Source of the DNA: Bacteroidaceae bacterium
GTDB taxonomy: Bacteria > Bacteroidota > Bacteroidia > Bacteroidales > Bacteroidaceae
NCBI GenBank assembly: GCA_017408685.1
Contig: JAFQUE010000055.1
Location: 1 to 64,000 of the forward strand
Direction of reading: 5' to 3'
DNA length: 64,000 bases
Shown: positions 55,559 through 64,000 of the stretch, in pieces
Layout of the letters: every line of letters begins with the position of its first letter
Position numbering within the stretch: the stretch's first letter is position 1
Translations under genes and position numbers: made by a program
Notes under the pieces: model-generated
Seen by the model: only the letters and a program-made list of their open reading frames with translations
Told to the model about the DNA's origin: nothing
The model's database searches: none

Positions 55559-55777
55559 TTAAGAAATTGTTTAAATTTATATTGTTGAGTTTTTTATAGA
55601 GACAAAAATAGTGCCAACGAGCGCAATGTAAGTTTACTTACAAATTGCAAAGCGAGTGCAGTCTATTTTCGCAAAAGTCAAGAATAAATAAAAAGGCATT
55701 TTTAAATATAAAAAACAACAAAATAGAGACTTTCGATATTAAGGAAAAAATTTATTAGAAATTTAAACAACTTCTAA
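55559..55777. repeat. Inverted-repeat-bounded unit upstream of rsmA
   Basis: The left end (55559-55578, containing TTGTTTAAATTT) and right end (55752-55777, AAATTTAAACAA) are inverted copies of the same motif. In the middle, GCAATGTAAGT (55623-55633) and ACTTACAAATTGC (55636-55648) form a hairpin flanked by GAGCG and GCGAG. The unit fills most of the 428-base gap 55365-55792; no coding frame was supported in it. Confidence 0.5.
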
Positions 55778-55792
55778 AAATGCTTACCGGAC

Positions 55793-56581
55793 ATGAAAGC
55801 AGTTACAGCGAAGAAGAGATTAGGACAACACTTTCTTGTAGACTTGTCAATAGCAAAGGATATTGCCGACACCGTTGATGTATGCCCGACAATGCCGATA
55901 CTTGAAGTCGGTCCGGGTATGGGAGTGCTCACGCAATACCTAATAGAAAAGGGGCGCCCACTGAAAGTTGTGGAGATTGACGAGGAATCGGTAACCTACC
56001 TATGCAAGAACCTCCCGCAGTTGCCCGAGGAGAACATCATTCCTGATGATTTCCTGAAAATGCACCTTGACCGTCTTTTCGACGGCGAGCAGTTCATGCT
56101 CATAGGCAATTACCCATATAACATCTCGAGTCAGATATTCTTCAAAATGCTCGACTACAAGGAATACATTCCCTATTGTAGCGGAATGATACAGAAAGAG
56201 GTGGGCGAACGCCTTGCGGCAAAACCAGGGACAAAGGCATACGGAATACTCAGCATATTAATACAGGTTTGGTACGATGTGGAATACCTTTTCACCGTCC
56301 ACGAGAATGTATTCTCCCCGCCTCCGAAGGTAAAAAGTGCAGTTGTGCTCATGAAGCGCAATACCCGCACCGCACTCGAATGCGATGAGCAGATGTTCAA
56401 GAAGATTGTAAAAGGGACATTCAACCAACGCAGGAAGAAACTGAGAAACTCGATACAGCAGATTGTGGGCAAGGAATCGGAACTGCTGGGCGACCCGGTT
56501 CTTGACAAACGCCCCGAACAACTGTCATTGGAAGAATTCATTGAACTGACAAAGAAGGTTGAACTCGCATTAGCCAAATAG
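55793..56581 (+). CDS. rsmA: 16S rRNA (A1518/A1519) dimethyltransferase
   Basis: RsmA (KsgA) dimethylates two adenosines near the 3' end of 16S rRNA. The 262-residue protein has the SAM loop EVGPGMGVLTQYL and the conserved LIGNYPYNISSQIFFKML (NLPYN-type motif). It begins MKAVTAKKRLGQHFLVD as in homologues. First of a plus-strand run with mgtE 11 bases behind it. Confidence 0.95.
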   Translation: MKAVTAKKRLGQHFLVDLSIAKDIADTVDVCPTMPILEVGPGMGVLTQYLIEKGRPLKVVEIDEESVTYLCKNLPQLPEENIIPDDFLKMHLDRLFDGEQFMLIGNYPYNISSQIFFKMLDYKEYIPYCSGMIQKEVGERLAAKPGTKAYGILSILIQVWYDVEYLFTVHENVFSPPPKVKSAVVLMKRNTRTALECDEQMFKKIVKGTFNQRRKKLRNSIQQIVGKESELLGDPVLDKRPEQLSLEEFIELTKKVELALAK

Positions 56582-56592
56582 AGCGAACGGAC

Positions 56593-57945
56593 ATGACAAA
56601 GGAATTCATCAACTACATAAAGGAACTCATCGAGCAGAAGGATTCTGTGCTGTTGCAGGAGAAAATCTCAAGAATGCACCCTGCAGACATTGCCGAACTC
56701 TGCCTTGAACTCGACATTGACGAGGCACGTTTCCTCTACCGCCAACTCGATAACGAGAAGGCTGCCGACGCCCTCACAGAGATGGACGAGGACATGCGTA
56801 ACGAACTCCTCGAGGAACTCCCATCCGAGGCCATTGCAAAGCGTTTCGTCAACTACATGGACACCGACGACGCCGTGGAGATTATCCGCGAAATGGACGA
56901 GGAGAAGCAGGAAGAGGTGCTCCTTCACATCAAGGACATAGAGCAGGCGGGCGACATCGTGGACCTCCTGCAATATGACGAGGACACCGCCGGTGGTCTC
57001 ATGAGTACCGAAATGGTTGTAGTGAACGAGAACTGGAGTATGCCCGAGTGCTTGAAGGAAATGCGCCAGCAGGCCGAGGACCTTGACGACATATACTACG
57101 TTTACGTTGTCGACGACAATGAACGTCTTTGCGGACTCTTCCCGCTTACCAAGATGATTACAACCCCTTCGGTATCGAAAGTGAAGCACGTTATGAGCAC
57201 CAAGGTTGTAAGCGTCGACGTAGACACCCCCATCGACGAGGTGACAATGCTCATAGAGAAATACAACCTTGTGGCAATTCCGGTCGTGGACAAGATAAAC
57301 CGGCTTGTGGGCCAGATTACCGTCGACGACATCATGGACGAGGTACGTGAGCAGACCGAGCACGACCAGCAGTTGACCGCCGGTCTTACCCAGGACGTCG
57401 AGACCAGCGACAATGTATTCGTGCAGACAAGGGCGCGACTGCCATGGCTCATCATCGGCATGCTCGGAGGTATCGGTTCATCAATTCTGCTCGACTGCTT
57501 CACCAATACGCTGGGGTCACACCCCGAAATGGCGCTTTTCATTCCACTGCTTGCCGGAATGGGAGGAAACGTGGGTACCCAGTCTTCGGCAATAGCCGTA
57601 CAGGGACTTGCCAACAACTCGCTCAATTCACAGCACATATTCAGGCACATAATGAAAGAGATGGTTGTTGCCATAATCAACGCAACCATACTCTCGCTCA
57701 TGGTATACGTATATAACTTCGTCATTTACGGAGCACTCGACATTGTGACCCTGGCTGTTCCGTTGAGCCTTTTCGTGGTAGTGCTTTTTGCGTCTTCCTT
57801 CGGTACAATGATACCCATGGTGCTGGAACGCATGAACATAAACCCGGCAGTAGCGACAGGACCGTTCATACAGATTATCAATGACATAAGCGGAATGACT
57901 TTCTACATGATAATATCCATGGCCCTGAGCAAGATAATGGTATAA
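56593..57945 (+). CDS. mgtE: MgtE magnesium transporter
   Basis: A 450-residue magnesium channel/transporter. The N-terminal helical MgtE domain (about 1-130) is followed by two CBS domains (about 135-255) that sense Mg2+, and five transmembrane helices (about 280-450). GMGGNVGTQSSAIAVQGLAN is the pore-lining family signature. Eleven bases after rsmA and 19 before the hydrolase gene. Confidence 0.95.
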   Translation: MTKEFINYIKELIEQKDSVLLQEKISRMHPADIAELCLELDIDEARFLYRQLDNEKAADALTEMDEDMRNELLEELPSEAIAKRFVNYMDTDDAVEIIREMDEEKQEEVLLHIKDIEQAGDIVDLLQYDEDTAGGLMSTEMVVVNENWSMPECLKEMRQQAEDLDDIYYVYVVDDNERLCGLFPLTKMITTPSVSKVKHVMSTKVVSVDVDTPIDEVTMLIEKYNLVAIPVVDKINRLVGQITVDDIMDEVREQTEHDQQLTAGLTQDVETSDNVFVQTRARLPWLIIGMLGGIGSSILLDCFTNTLGSHPEMALFIPLLAGMGGNVGTQSSAIAVQGLANNSLNSQHIFRHIMKEMVVAIINATILSLMVYVYNFVIYGALDIVTLAVPLSLFVVVLFASSFGTMIPMVLERMNINPAVATGPFIQIINDISGMTFYMIISMALSKIMV

Positions 57946-57964
57946 ACACCACACACGACAATAT

Positions 57965-59161
57965 ATGAAGAAAATAGTAACGGCAGCACTGCTGCTTGTT
58001 TCATGCATATCATATGCACAGACTGCAGCCCTTGAGGCATGGGCAAGGAGAACCGAAGGCAAACTTTGCGAACAAAAGTTCGCAAAGAAAAAACTTGACA
58101 AGAAAGAAGCCGGACGGGCTGCAGAAATCATAGATTCACTATGGTTGCAGGAGACTGCAAGGGAACTCAAGGAAGAATGGAACCGTATGATAATATCAAG
58201 CGATTCGTTGAGCCTGCCATGCGCATGCCGCACATTCGGCATGTTTCCCCAAGATGGGCGCAGTCTCTTCATTTCATTGCACGGCGGAGGTGAATGCCCC
58301 AAAGAGGTCAATGACGAGCAATGGATGAACCAGATATATCTTTACGAACTCGGTGAAGGCGTATACGTGGCGCCTCGTGCACCATGGAACACATGGAACC
58401 TGTGGCACAGGGAAGGATTGGACAAACTTTTCGAGAAACTCATCAAGGCATGTGTTGTCTTCGAGGGAGTAAACCCCAACAAGGTATACCTGATGGGATA
58501 TTCGGCCGGAGGCGACGGTGTGTGGCGCATGGCTCCCCGCATGGCCGACAGATGGGCGGCCGCAGCAATGATGGCCGGTCACCCGGGAAACACTTCACAA
58601 GTAAACCTCTTGAACCTTCCGTTCACAATTTGGATGGGCGAGAACGACAGCGCATATCATCGCAATCTGCTTGCCAAAGAGAAAGGCGAAATACTCGATT
58701 CATTAGCCGCTGCCAACCCGGGGAAATACATACACAGCACCAACATTCTGCAAGGCAAAGGACACTGGATGGACGGCGCCGACGCCGACGCAATCGATTG
58801 GATGTCACAATACCGCCGCAATCCCTATCCCCTAAGAATAATATGGAGACAGGAGGAGGTGCTGCGCGAACATTTCTATTGGCTCACGGCGCCAAAAGAG
58901 GAACTGGCTCACGGCAAGACCGTGGAAGCCCGTATTGAAGGAAACACGATAAACATCATGCAATGCGATTATTCACGGCTTAAGATATATCTCAATGACA
59001 GCATGGTCAACCTTGACAAAAAAGTAACAGTTCTTTACAAAGGAAAGAAAATCGCAAAGAAAAGACTGAAACGTACAATAGCCAACATATACAACAGTCT
59101 ATGGCTGCATGGCGACCGCAGTTATGCCTTCCCATGCGTGATTGAAGTGGAATTGGATTGA
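57965..59161 (+). CDS. Secreted alpha/beta hydrolase
   Basis: A 398-residue protein with a signal peptide (about 1-18, ISYAQ). The middle part is an alpha/beta hydrolase: LFISLHGGGECPKEVNDEQW (oxyanion region), VYLMGYSAGGDGVWRMAP with the nucleophile serine in GYSAGG, and a late histidine in GKGHWMDGADADAID. This resembles esterase/PHB-depolymerase-like enzymes; the substrate is unknown. A basic, beta-rich C-terminal region (about 290-398) has no clear family. It follows mgtE by 19 bases but probably has no functional tie to magnesium. Confidence 0.75.
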   Translation: MKKIVTAALLLVSCISYAQTAALEAWARRTEGKLCEQKFAKKKLDKKEAGRAAEIIDSLWLQETARELKEEWNRMIISSDSLSLPCACRTFGMFPQDGRSLFISLHGGGECPKEVNDEQWMNQIYLYELGEGVYVAPRAPWNTWNLWHREGLDKLFEKLIKACVVFEGVNPNKVYLMGYSAGGDGVWRMAPRMADRWAAAAMMAGHPGNTSQVNLLNLPFTIWMGENDSAYHRNLLAKEKGEILDSLAAANPGKYIHSTNILQGKGHWMDGADADAIDWMSQYRRNPYPLRIIWRQEEVLREHFYWLTAPKEELAHGKTVEARIEGNTINIMQCDYSRLKIYLNDSMVNLDKKVTVLYKGKKIAKKRLKRTIANIYNSLWLHGDRSYAFPCVIEVELD

Positions 59162-59230
59162 CCTGTTGCACACATAAAGTCCTGTTCCTTTTCATTTTTT
59201 CGTTTTTTTTCATTTTTATTAGGTTTTCGT

Positions 59231-59261
59231 ATTGTTTTCTGCCCAAAAAGCCTTACATTCG
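59231..59261 (+). promoter_or_regulatory. Promoter of the SusC/SusD pair
   Basis: ATTG at 59231-59234, a 19-base spacer and TACATTCG at 59254-59261 resemble the Bacteroidetes promoter (TTCG variant), 39 bases before the ATG. It is preceded by long T-rich tracts (59189-59220). Confidence 0.5.
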
Positions 59262-59300
59262 CATGTTATAAAGGACAGATTTGAACAAACAGCGACAAAT

Positions 59301-62300
59301 ATGAAAACCAAAAAATTGATAATCAACGCTGTATGCCTTATAGCGCTTCTATTGTGCCCAATGCTGGCATTTGCACAGAACGGTACAGGCGTAAGAGGTG
59401 TCATAACCGACGAATTCGGTGACGCATTGCCGGCTGCCAGTGTGGCCGTTATGAACAACAAAAAGATTGCGAGAGGAACCAGCACAAACCTCTATGGCGA
59501 ATTCAATGTAGAGGTAAACCTTGCAGGCGGCGACAGCGAGATTGTCTTCAGTTATATCGGGACAAAGACCGTAAGGATAAAACTAACAAAGGATGTCATC
59601 AGCAAACCTATCGAGGTTGTACTGAAAACCGACGACGCCATGCTTGCCGAGGTTACCATTGTGGAGGACGGTTACAACCGCCTGCCCCGTAAAGACATGG
59701 TAGGAGCGTTCACCACAGTAAAGGCCGACGATATAATGATGCCCGCATACCAAAGCATTGACCAGATGTTGCAGGGAAAGGTTGCCGGCATGTCGGTAGT
59801 GAACACATCGGCACGTGTAGGCGCTTCGCCAAAAATCACAATCCGCGGTACATCCACCATCCTTGGCAACAGCGACCCGCTTTGGGTTGTAGACGGCGTG
59901 ATACAGGAGGACCCGCTTTCAATAGACATGAGTTCGGCAATCACATCAGACATGCGCGAACTCATAGGCAACCAGATATCATGGCTCAACCCGCAGGACA
60001 TTGACAACATCACAGTACTCAAGGACGCGTCGGCAACGGCCATATATGGTTCAAAGGCCTCAAACGGCGTAATCGTAATCACTACCAAGAAAGGAACTCC
60101 CGGACGCATAAGCGTCAACTACAACACAAACGTTTCGGTACGTGAACGCCCCACATACGAAATGTATGACTTCATGAACTCATATGAGCGCATACAGTTC
60201 AGCAAGGAAGCATACAATGCAGGTGTACGATACATGACCGAACCGTTGCCACAGATATATACATACGAAGGTCTCATGGCAATGTTCAACAAGCGCATGA
60301 TAAGCGAAGAGGATTTTGCAAAATACATGCAGCGCCTTGAGACAGTGAACACAGACTGGTTCGACCTCCTCACCCGCAATTCTGTGAGCCAGAGTCACAA
60401 CCTGAGTGTTTCGGGCGGAACCGACAAGTACACCTACAACGCCTCACTCGGTTACCAGAACAACAAGGGTTATGAGATAGGCAACCAGAACGACCAGATA
60501 ACAGTCCGTTTGAGCATAAACAGCAACATCAATGAAAAATTGAGCATTAACGCCCAACTCAACGGTAGCGTGCGTAATGCCGACGGTTATGGTGCAGGAG
60601 TAAACCCGTACACATATGCAATGAACACCAGCCGCGCAATTCCGGCTTTTGAGGAGAATGGTGAACGTGCATACTACTCAAATTATTACACATACCAGTA
60701 CAACACCAATTTGGGAAGCAAGAACCAGTACTCATACAACATCTTCAACGAGATGGAGAACAGTTACTCCAAGAACGTAGGAACCAACTTCAACGCTTCG
60801 CTGAACGTTTCGTACAAGATTCTCAGTTGGCTCACATACCAGGGAACAGTCAGCATGGCCATAACCAACAACAAGAGCGAGAGTTATGCGGGCGAAAAGA
60901 CTTCACGCATAGAGCAACTCTATCGTGGATACCCGTACGGGACAGAAAAAGCCGGTTCCGACAGATTCAATGCAGCACTCATGCCCTACGGCGGTGTACT
61001 CAACCAGGCAAACTCACAAGGTATATCATACAACACTTCCCATAGGCTGCAGTTCAGCAAGGAGTTCAGCCAGAACCACCGTCTTAACGCCATGCTGGGC
61101 ATGGAGATTCGTTCCAGCGAGAGCGTGAGCGAAGGCAACACGGCATGGGGATTCGTTCCCGAGCGCGGTTCGATACTTGTATCCCCAACGCTTCCCGAGA
61201 ACTTCAAGCCGCTCGGCGGCGACGTTTCTATAGGTTGGGGAGCATTGGCACAACTCTACAACGGAGCATGGAACAAGATGTCCACTACCACCAACTACAT
61301 GTCGTTCTTCGCCACCGTAGCGTACGCGTTCATGAACCGTTATGTAATAAACGTTAACGTGCGTTCCGACGCTTCTAACCGTTTTGGACAGGATGTAAAC
61401 AAGCAGTTCGACCCCACATGGTCATTCGGTGCATCATGGAAAGTAGCCCAAGAACCATTCATGATGGAACATGTACGTTGGCTCGACCAGTTTAACCTGC
61501 GTGCATCATATGGCATACAAGGTAACGTGGTAAACTCTCTAAGCCCGGAAATGATTGTACGCTACGAAGGGCTCCTACAAAGTTACAACGAATATTACCT
61601 CTCAATATCCAGCCTGCCCAACAAACAACTCAAGTGGGAGCGTACAAAGTCGCTCAATTTAGGCGCTGACATCGCCCTCTTCGGTATTACAATGAACTTC
61701 GAGTACTACCAACGCAAGTCAAATGCCATCATCAGGCAAGACATTGCACAGGAATACGGTATGTCCACAATGCCTTTGAACGGTGGTCTGATAAGCAACA
61801 GCGGTCTTGAACTGACTGTGAACTTCACACCTATACGCAACAACAACCTTGCATGGACCATAGGAATCAACGCCGGCAAGAACTGGAACAAGTCAGAGAG
61901 CGACGACCGAACAGCAAAGGCCGATGAACTCACGCACATCGACTATCTCAACGGCAGCAGCGACCGGCCACTCAAAAAGGGCTACCCCTTATCGGCATTC
62001 TGGTCATATAAGTTCACAGGCCTTGACGGCAAGAACGGTTATCCGACATTTGAGCATGCCACATACGACGAAGTTGAAGGTGACGGCAGTGTTGACCCAA
62101 CCAGCTTCCTCGTATACACAGGACAGAGCGAACCTGATTTTTCAGGAGGTTTCAATACCCGCCTTCGTTGGGGTGATTTCAATATAGGTCTTGACTTTGC
62201 AGTAGCACTCGGTGCAAAAAAGCGTCTGCCTAACCCCTACTCCACTTTTGCTTATGGTAAAATGCCCGATATCTTCAGCAACCTGTCAAAAGAGTTGAAT

Positions 62301-62660
62301 AACCGCTGGAAACAACCGGGAGACGAAGCACACACCAACATTCCGGCACTATACACATCTATTCGCGACCTTTATAATCTAAATCTTCCGAATGGACTTT
62401 ATGACAACATTTACTCCATGTGGGCACAATCGGATGCAAGAGTAGTCGACGCTTCATTCCTGCGTTGTACACAACTCAGCATGTCGTACAGCGTACCGCG
62501 CAAATTGTGTCAAAAGATAGGTCTTGCCCGCATACAGTTCAGTGCCAACATAAACAATCTTTTTGTCATTGCAAGCAAGGCCTGGAAAGGATATGACCCG
62601 GAGTTAGGTTACAGCATACAGCCACGAATCTACTCATTAGGACTCAGTATTGGACTTTAA
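59301..62660 (+). CDS. SusC/RagA-family TonB-dependent outer-membrane transporter
   Basis: A 1119-residue TonB-dependent receptor. A signal peptide ends near residue 26 (AFAQ), then a CarboxypepD-like domain (about 30-100, VRGVITDEFGDALPAASVAV), a plug with TIRGTSTILGNSDPLWVVDG and ATAIYGSKASNGVIVITTKK, and a barrel ending in LGLSIGL. It imports glycans or other large solutes with its SusD partner and TonB. Another 23 codons are open upstream of the ATG at 59301 but they lack a signal. The substrate is not deducible. A SusD gene follows after 11 bases. Confidence 0.94.
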   Translation: MKTKKLIINAVCLIALLLCPMLAFAQNGTGVRGVITDEFGDALPAASVAVMNNKKIARGTSTNLYGEFNVEVNLAGGDSEIVFSYIGTKTVRIKLTKDVISKPIEVVLKTDDAMLAEVTIVEDGYNRLPRKDMVGAFTTVKADDIMMPAYQSIDQMLQGKVAGMSVVNTSARVGASPKITIRGTSTILGNSDPLWVVDGVIQEDPLSIDMSSAITSDMRELIGNQISWLNPQDIDNITVLKDASATAIYGSKASNGVIVITTKKGTPGRISVNYNTNVSVRERPTYEMYDFMNSYERIQFSKEAYNAGVRYMTEPLPQIYTYEGLMAMFNKRMISEEDFAKYMQRLETVNTDWFDLLTRNSVSQSHNLSVSGGTDKYTYNASLGYQNNKGYEIGNQNDQITVRLSINSNINEKLSINAQLNGSVRNADGYGAGVNPYTYAMNTSRAIPAFEENGERAYYSNYYTYQYNTNLGSKNQYSYNIFNEMENSYSKNVGTNFNASLNVSYKILSWLTYQGTVSMAITNNKSESYAGEKTSRIEQLYRGYPYGTEKAGSDRFNAALMPYGGVLNQANSQGISYNTSHRLQFSKEFSQNHRLNAMLGMEIRSSESVSEGNTAWGFVPERGSILVSPTLPENFKPLGGDVSIGWGALAQLYNGAWNKMSTTTNYMSFFATVAYAFMNRYVINVNVRSDASNRFGQDVNKQFDPTWSFGASWKVAQEPFMMEHVRWLDQFNLRASYGIQGNVVNSLSPEMIVRYEGLLQSYNEYYLSISSLPNKQLKWERTKSLNLGADIALFGITMNFEYYQRKSNAIIRQDIAQEYGMSTMPLNGGLISNSGLELTVNFTPIRNNNLAWTIGINAGKNWNKSESDDRTAKADELTHIDYLNGSSDRPLKKGYPLSAFWSYKFTGLDGKNGYPTFEHATYDEVEGDGSVDPTSFLVYTGQSEPDFSGGFNTRLRWGDFNIGLDFAVALGAKKRLPNPYSTFAYGKMPDIFSNLSKELNNRWKQPGDEAHTNIPALYTSIRDLYNLNLPNGLYDNIYSMWAQSDARVVDASFLRCTQLSMSYSVPRKLCQKIGLARIQFSANINNLFVIASKAWKGYDPELGYSIQPRIYSLGLSIGL

Positions 62661-62671
62661 ACCATTGAACC

Positions 62672-64000
62672 ATGAAATTCAGATACAGCATACTAACTAC
62701 TATTACAGCACTGTCCCTTACGGCATGTAGCGACTTCCTTGAACCACAATCAGAAAGCGAGTTTGTTCCCGAGGACGCAACATCACTCAACGAACTCCTA
62801 TTGGGTGAAGCATACCAACGCAACGACATGGAAGGCTTCAATATATTCCTTGGACTCCTTGATGATGACATTGAGGTTGCGGAATACCAGACGCCCAATG
62901 AGGGTTTTGACGGGAATATATATCTTGCAAGTTATACATGGCAGCCCGACATGTACCAGATGATGGAAAAGGCCGGCGCCGGGCATATAAACATATACGA
63001 GAGTTATTACGAAGTCATCCTTGGAACAAACGCTGTGCTTGACTACCTCCCCAGCGTACATGATACCCAGGAAAACATAAACAAGGTAAAGGCACAGGCA
63101 CATGCCCTTAGGGGATTCTATTACTTCAACCTTGTAAACATTTTCGGGCAACCCTACAATGTCAACCCCGAAGCATTAGGCGTGCCCCTCAAGTTGCAGA
63201 GCGGCATTGAGGCCGATCCGGACTTCTTGAAGAGGAAAAGTGTTGCCGAAGTGTATGCACAGATACTGGATGACCTCCACACTGCCGAAGCGACATACCT
63301 TGAACTGCCCGAAAGCGAGCGGTGGAGCGACAACTACCGCACAAGTCTACCCATGGTACAACTCATGCTTTCCCGAACATACCTCTACATGGAGAACTGG
63401 GAGAAGTCAGCAGAATATGCGAAGCATGTGATGGACAACAAGCAGTTCACTCTGGTAGACCTCAACAACATTCCTCTCAACGGCACAGATGAAGAAGGAA
63501 AGCCCGTACGCAACTACTATGTATTCCCCACATACAATTGTAGCGAGACCATCTGGCCATACGGAAATGTTAAGGACATGTTCGATTGGACCCACAAGGA
63601 GGCAAACAGCCAGAACTCCGTAACCGGGAACAAGATGCATGCATACTTCCAGGCATCGGAAGAATTGCTCAACACATACGTTGACTATGACCTCCGTATC
63701 AACCGTTACATAGTACAGGCCCCTACAAACGACAGCAACAACCTCATGCACATGGCATTCGGCAAAGTTAATATAGGTACAACATACTATCTGCCGCAAA
63801 ATGCTGTAGGAGTATTCGGGCGTTGCCTTCGTCTCTCCGAGGCATATCTGAACTATGCCGAGGCTATGGCAATGCGCGGTGAAGAGTTTGCCGATGAAGC
63901 TACAACAGCCCTCAATGCTCTACGCGAGAAACGTTTCGACCCCGAAGATTTTGAGGAAGAAGAATTTGACAACCAGGAAGAACTCGTGCAGTTCATACGC
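62672..64000 (+). CDS. SusD/RagB-family surface lipoprotein, cut by the right edge
   Basis: At least 443 residues of a SusD-family glycan-binding lipoprotein that runs off the window. A lipobox ends at Cys19 (LTAC), then SDFLEPQSESEFVPEDATSL, the family's N-terminal motif. AQAHALRGFYYFNLVNIFGQ and the TPR-like RLSEAYLNYAEAMAMRGE are typical. Near the right edge the ALNALREKRFDP segment begins the last conserved block. It caps the SusC pore and captures substrate at the surface. Translationally close to SusC. Confidence 0.92.
   Translation, partial: MKFRYSILTTITALSLTACSDFLEPQSESEFVPEDATSLNELLLGEAYQRNDMEGFNIFLGLLDDDIEVAEYQTPNEGFDGNIYLASYTWQPDMYQMMEKAGAGHINIYESYYEVILGTNAVLDYLPSVHDTQENINKVKAQAHALRGFYYFNLVNIFGQPYNVNPEALGVPLKLQSGIEADPDFLKRKSVAEVYAQILDDLHTAEATYLELPESERWSDNYRTSLPMVQLMLSRTYLYMENWEKSAEYAKHVMDNKQFTLVDLNNIPLNGTDEEGKPVRNYYVFPTYNCSETIWPYGNVKDMFDWTHKEANSQNSVTGNKMHAYFQASEELLNTYVDYDLRINRYIVQAPTNDSNNLMHMAFGKVNIGTTYYLPQNAVGVFGRCLRLSEAYLNYAEAMAMRGEEFADEATTALNALREKRFDPEDFEEEEFDNQEELVQFIR

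Overview
The window reads as chromosomal DNA of a member of the order Bacteroidales (Bacteroides/Prevotella/Muribaculaceae-like; genus not resolvable by eye). Supporting signs are a SusC/SusD pair, a Bacteroidetes-type TonB, PorQ, the putative-porin, DUF4421, DUF4468 and FadL/TodX outer-membrane families, lipoproteins with Bacteroidetes-style lipoboxes, and promoters of the Bacteroidetes kind: a -7 element TAnnTTTG (or TTCG) with a TTTG-like -33 element 19-20 bases upstream. No rRNA, tRNA or CRISPR array was seen.

Layout. 1-1.1 kb: the start of a gene leaving the left edge, a scar of a tyrosine recombinase gene, and a chloramphenicol acetyltransferase-like gene. 1.3-4.1 kb: pyrB-pyrI, a flavin reductase and a small beta-barrel. 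4.3-5.7 kb: glyA. 5.8-10 kb: a GH20 hexosaminidase and a BspA-like leucine-rich-repeat surface protein. 10-16.5 kb: a redox pair (FMN reductase plus a Cys-rich nitroreductase lipoprotein), an orphan membrane protein, rmuC, an AraC regulator and a YtxH/holin-like envelope trio. 16.6-23.5 kb: a DUF3298 lipoprotein with rsmG and an MBL hydrolase, facing an RNA-modification operon (rlmD, RluA-type synthase, PG-binding protein, U32 protein). 23.8-26.6 kb: ppdK. 26.7-35.5 kb: trmO, then an envelope block with DUF4468, a 56-residue membrane protein, a porin, an oxidoreductase, DUF4421, FadL/TodX and a low-complexity secreted protein.

35.6-39.9 kb: the ilvD-ilvB-ilvN operon, with a strong promoter and what looks like a leader peptide/attenuator. 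39.9-45.6 kb: a tightly packed operon joining a polyprenyl diphosphate synthase, a conserved unknown, TatD, DAHP synthase/chorismate mutase and a metal-chelate ABC binding protein plus permease (no ATPase seen). 45.7-50.3 kb: tonB, then porQ-cmk-ispH-pfkA. 50.4-55.4 kb: formyl-THF cyclo-ligase, meaB, DUF3332, pepD and a YbhN-type membrane protein. 55.8-59.2 kb: rsmA, mgtE and a secreted alpha/beta hydrolase. 59.3 kb to the end: SusC and a SusD cut by the right edge, the start of a glycan-uptake locus.

Most of the window is housekeeping DNA. The less explained items are the ilv leader, the mosaic low-complexity protein, the orphan 450-residue membrane protein, the Cys-rich nitroreductase lipoprotein, and several palindromic or inverted-repeat elements that recur between genes. 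No clear undescribed defence or mobile system was found.
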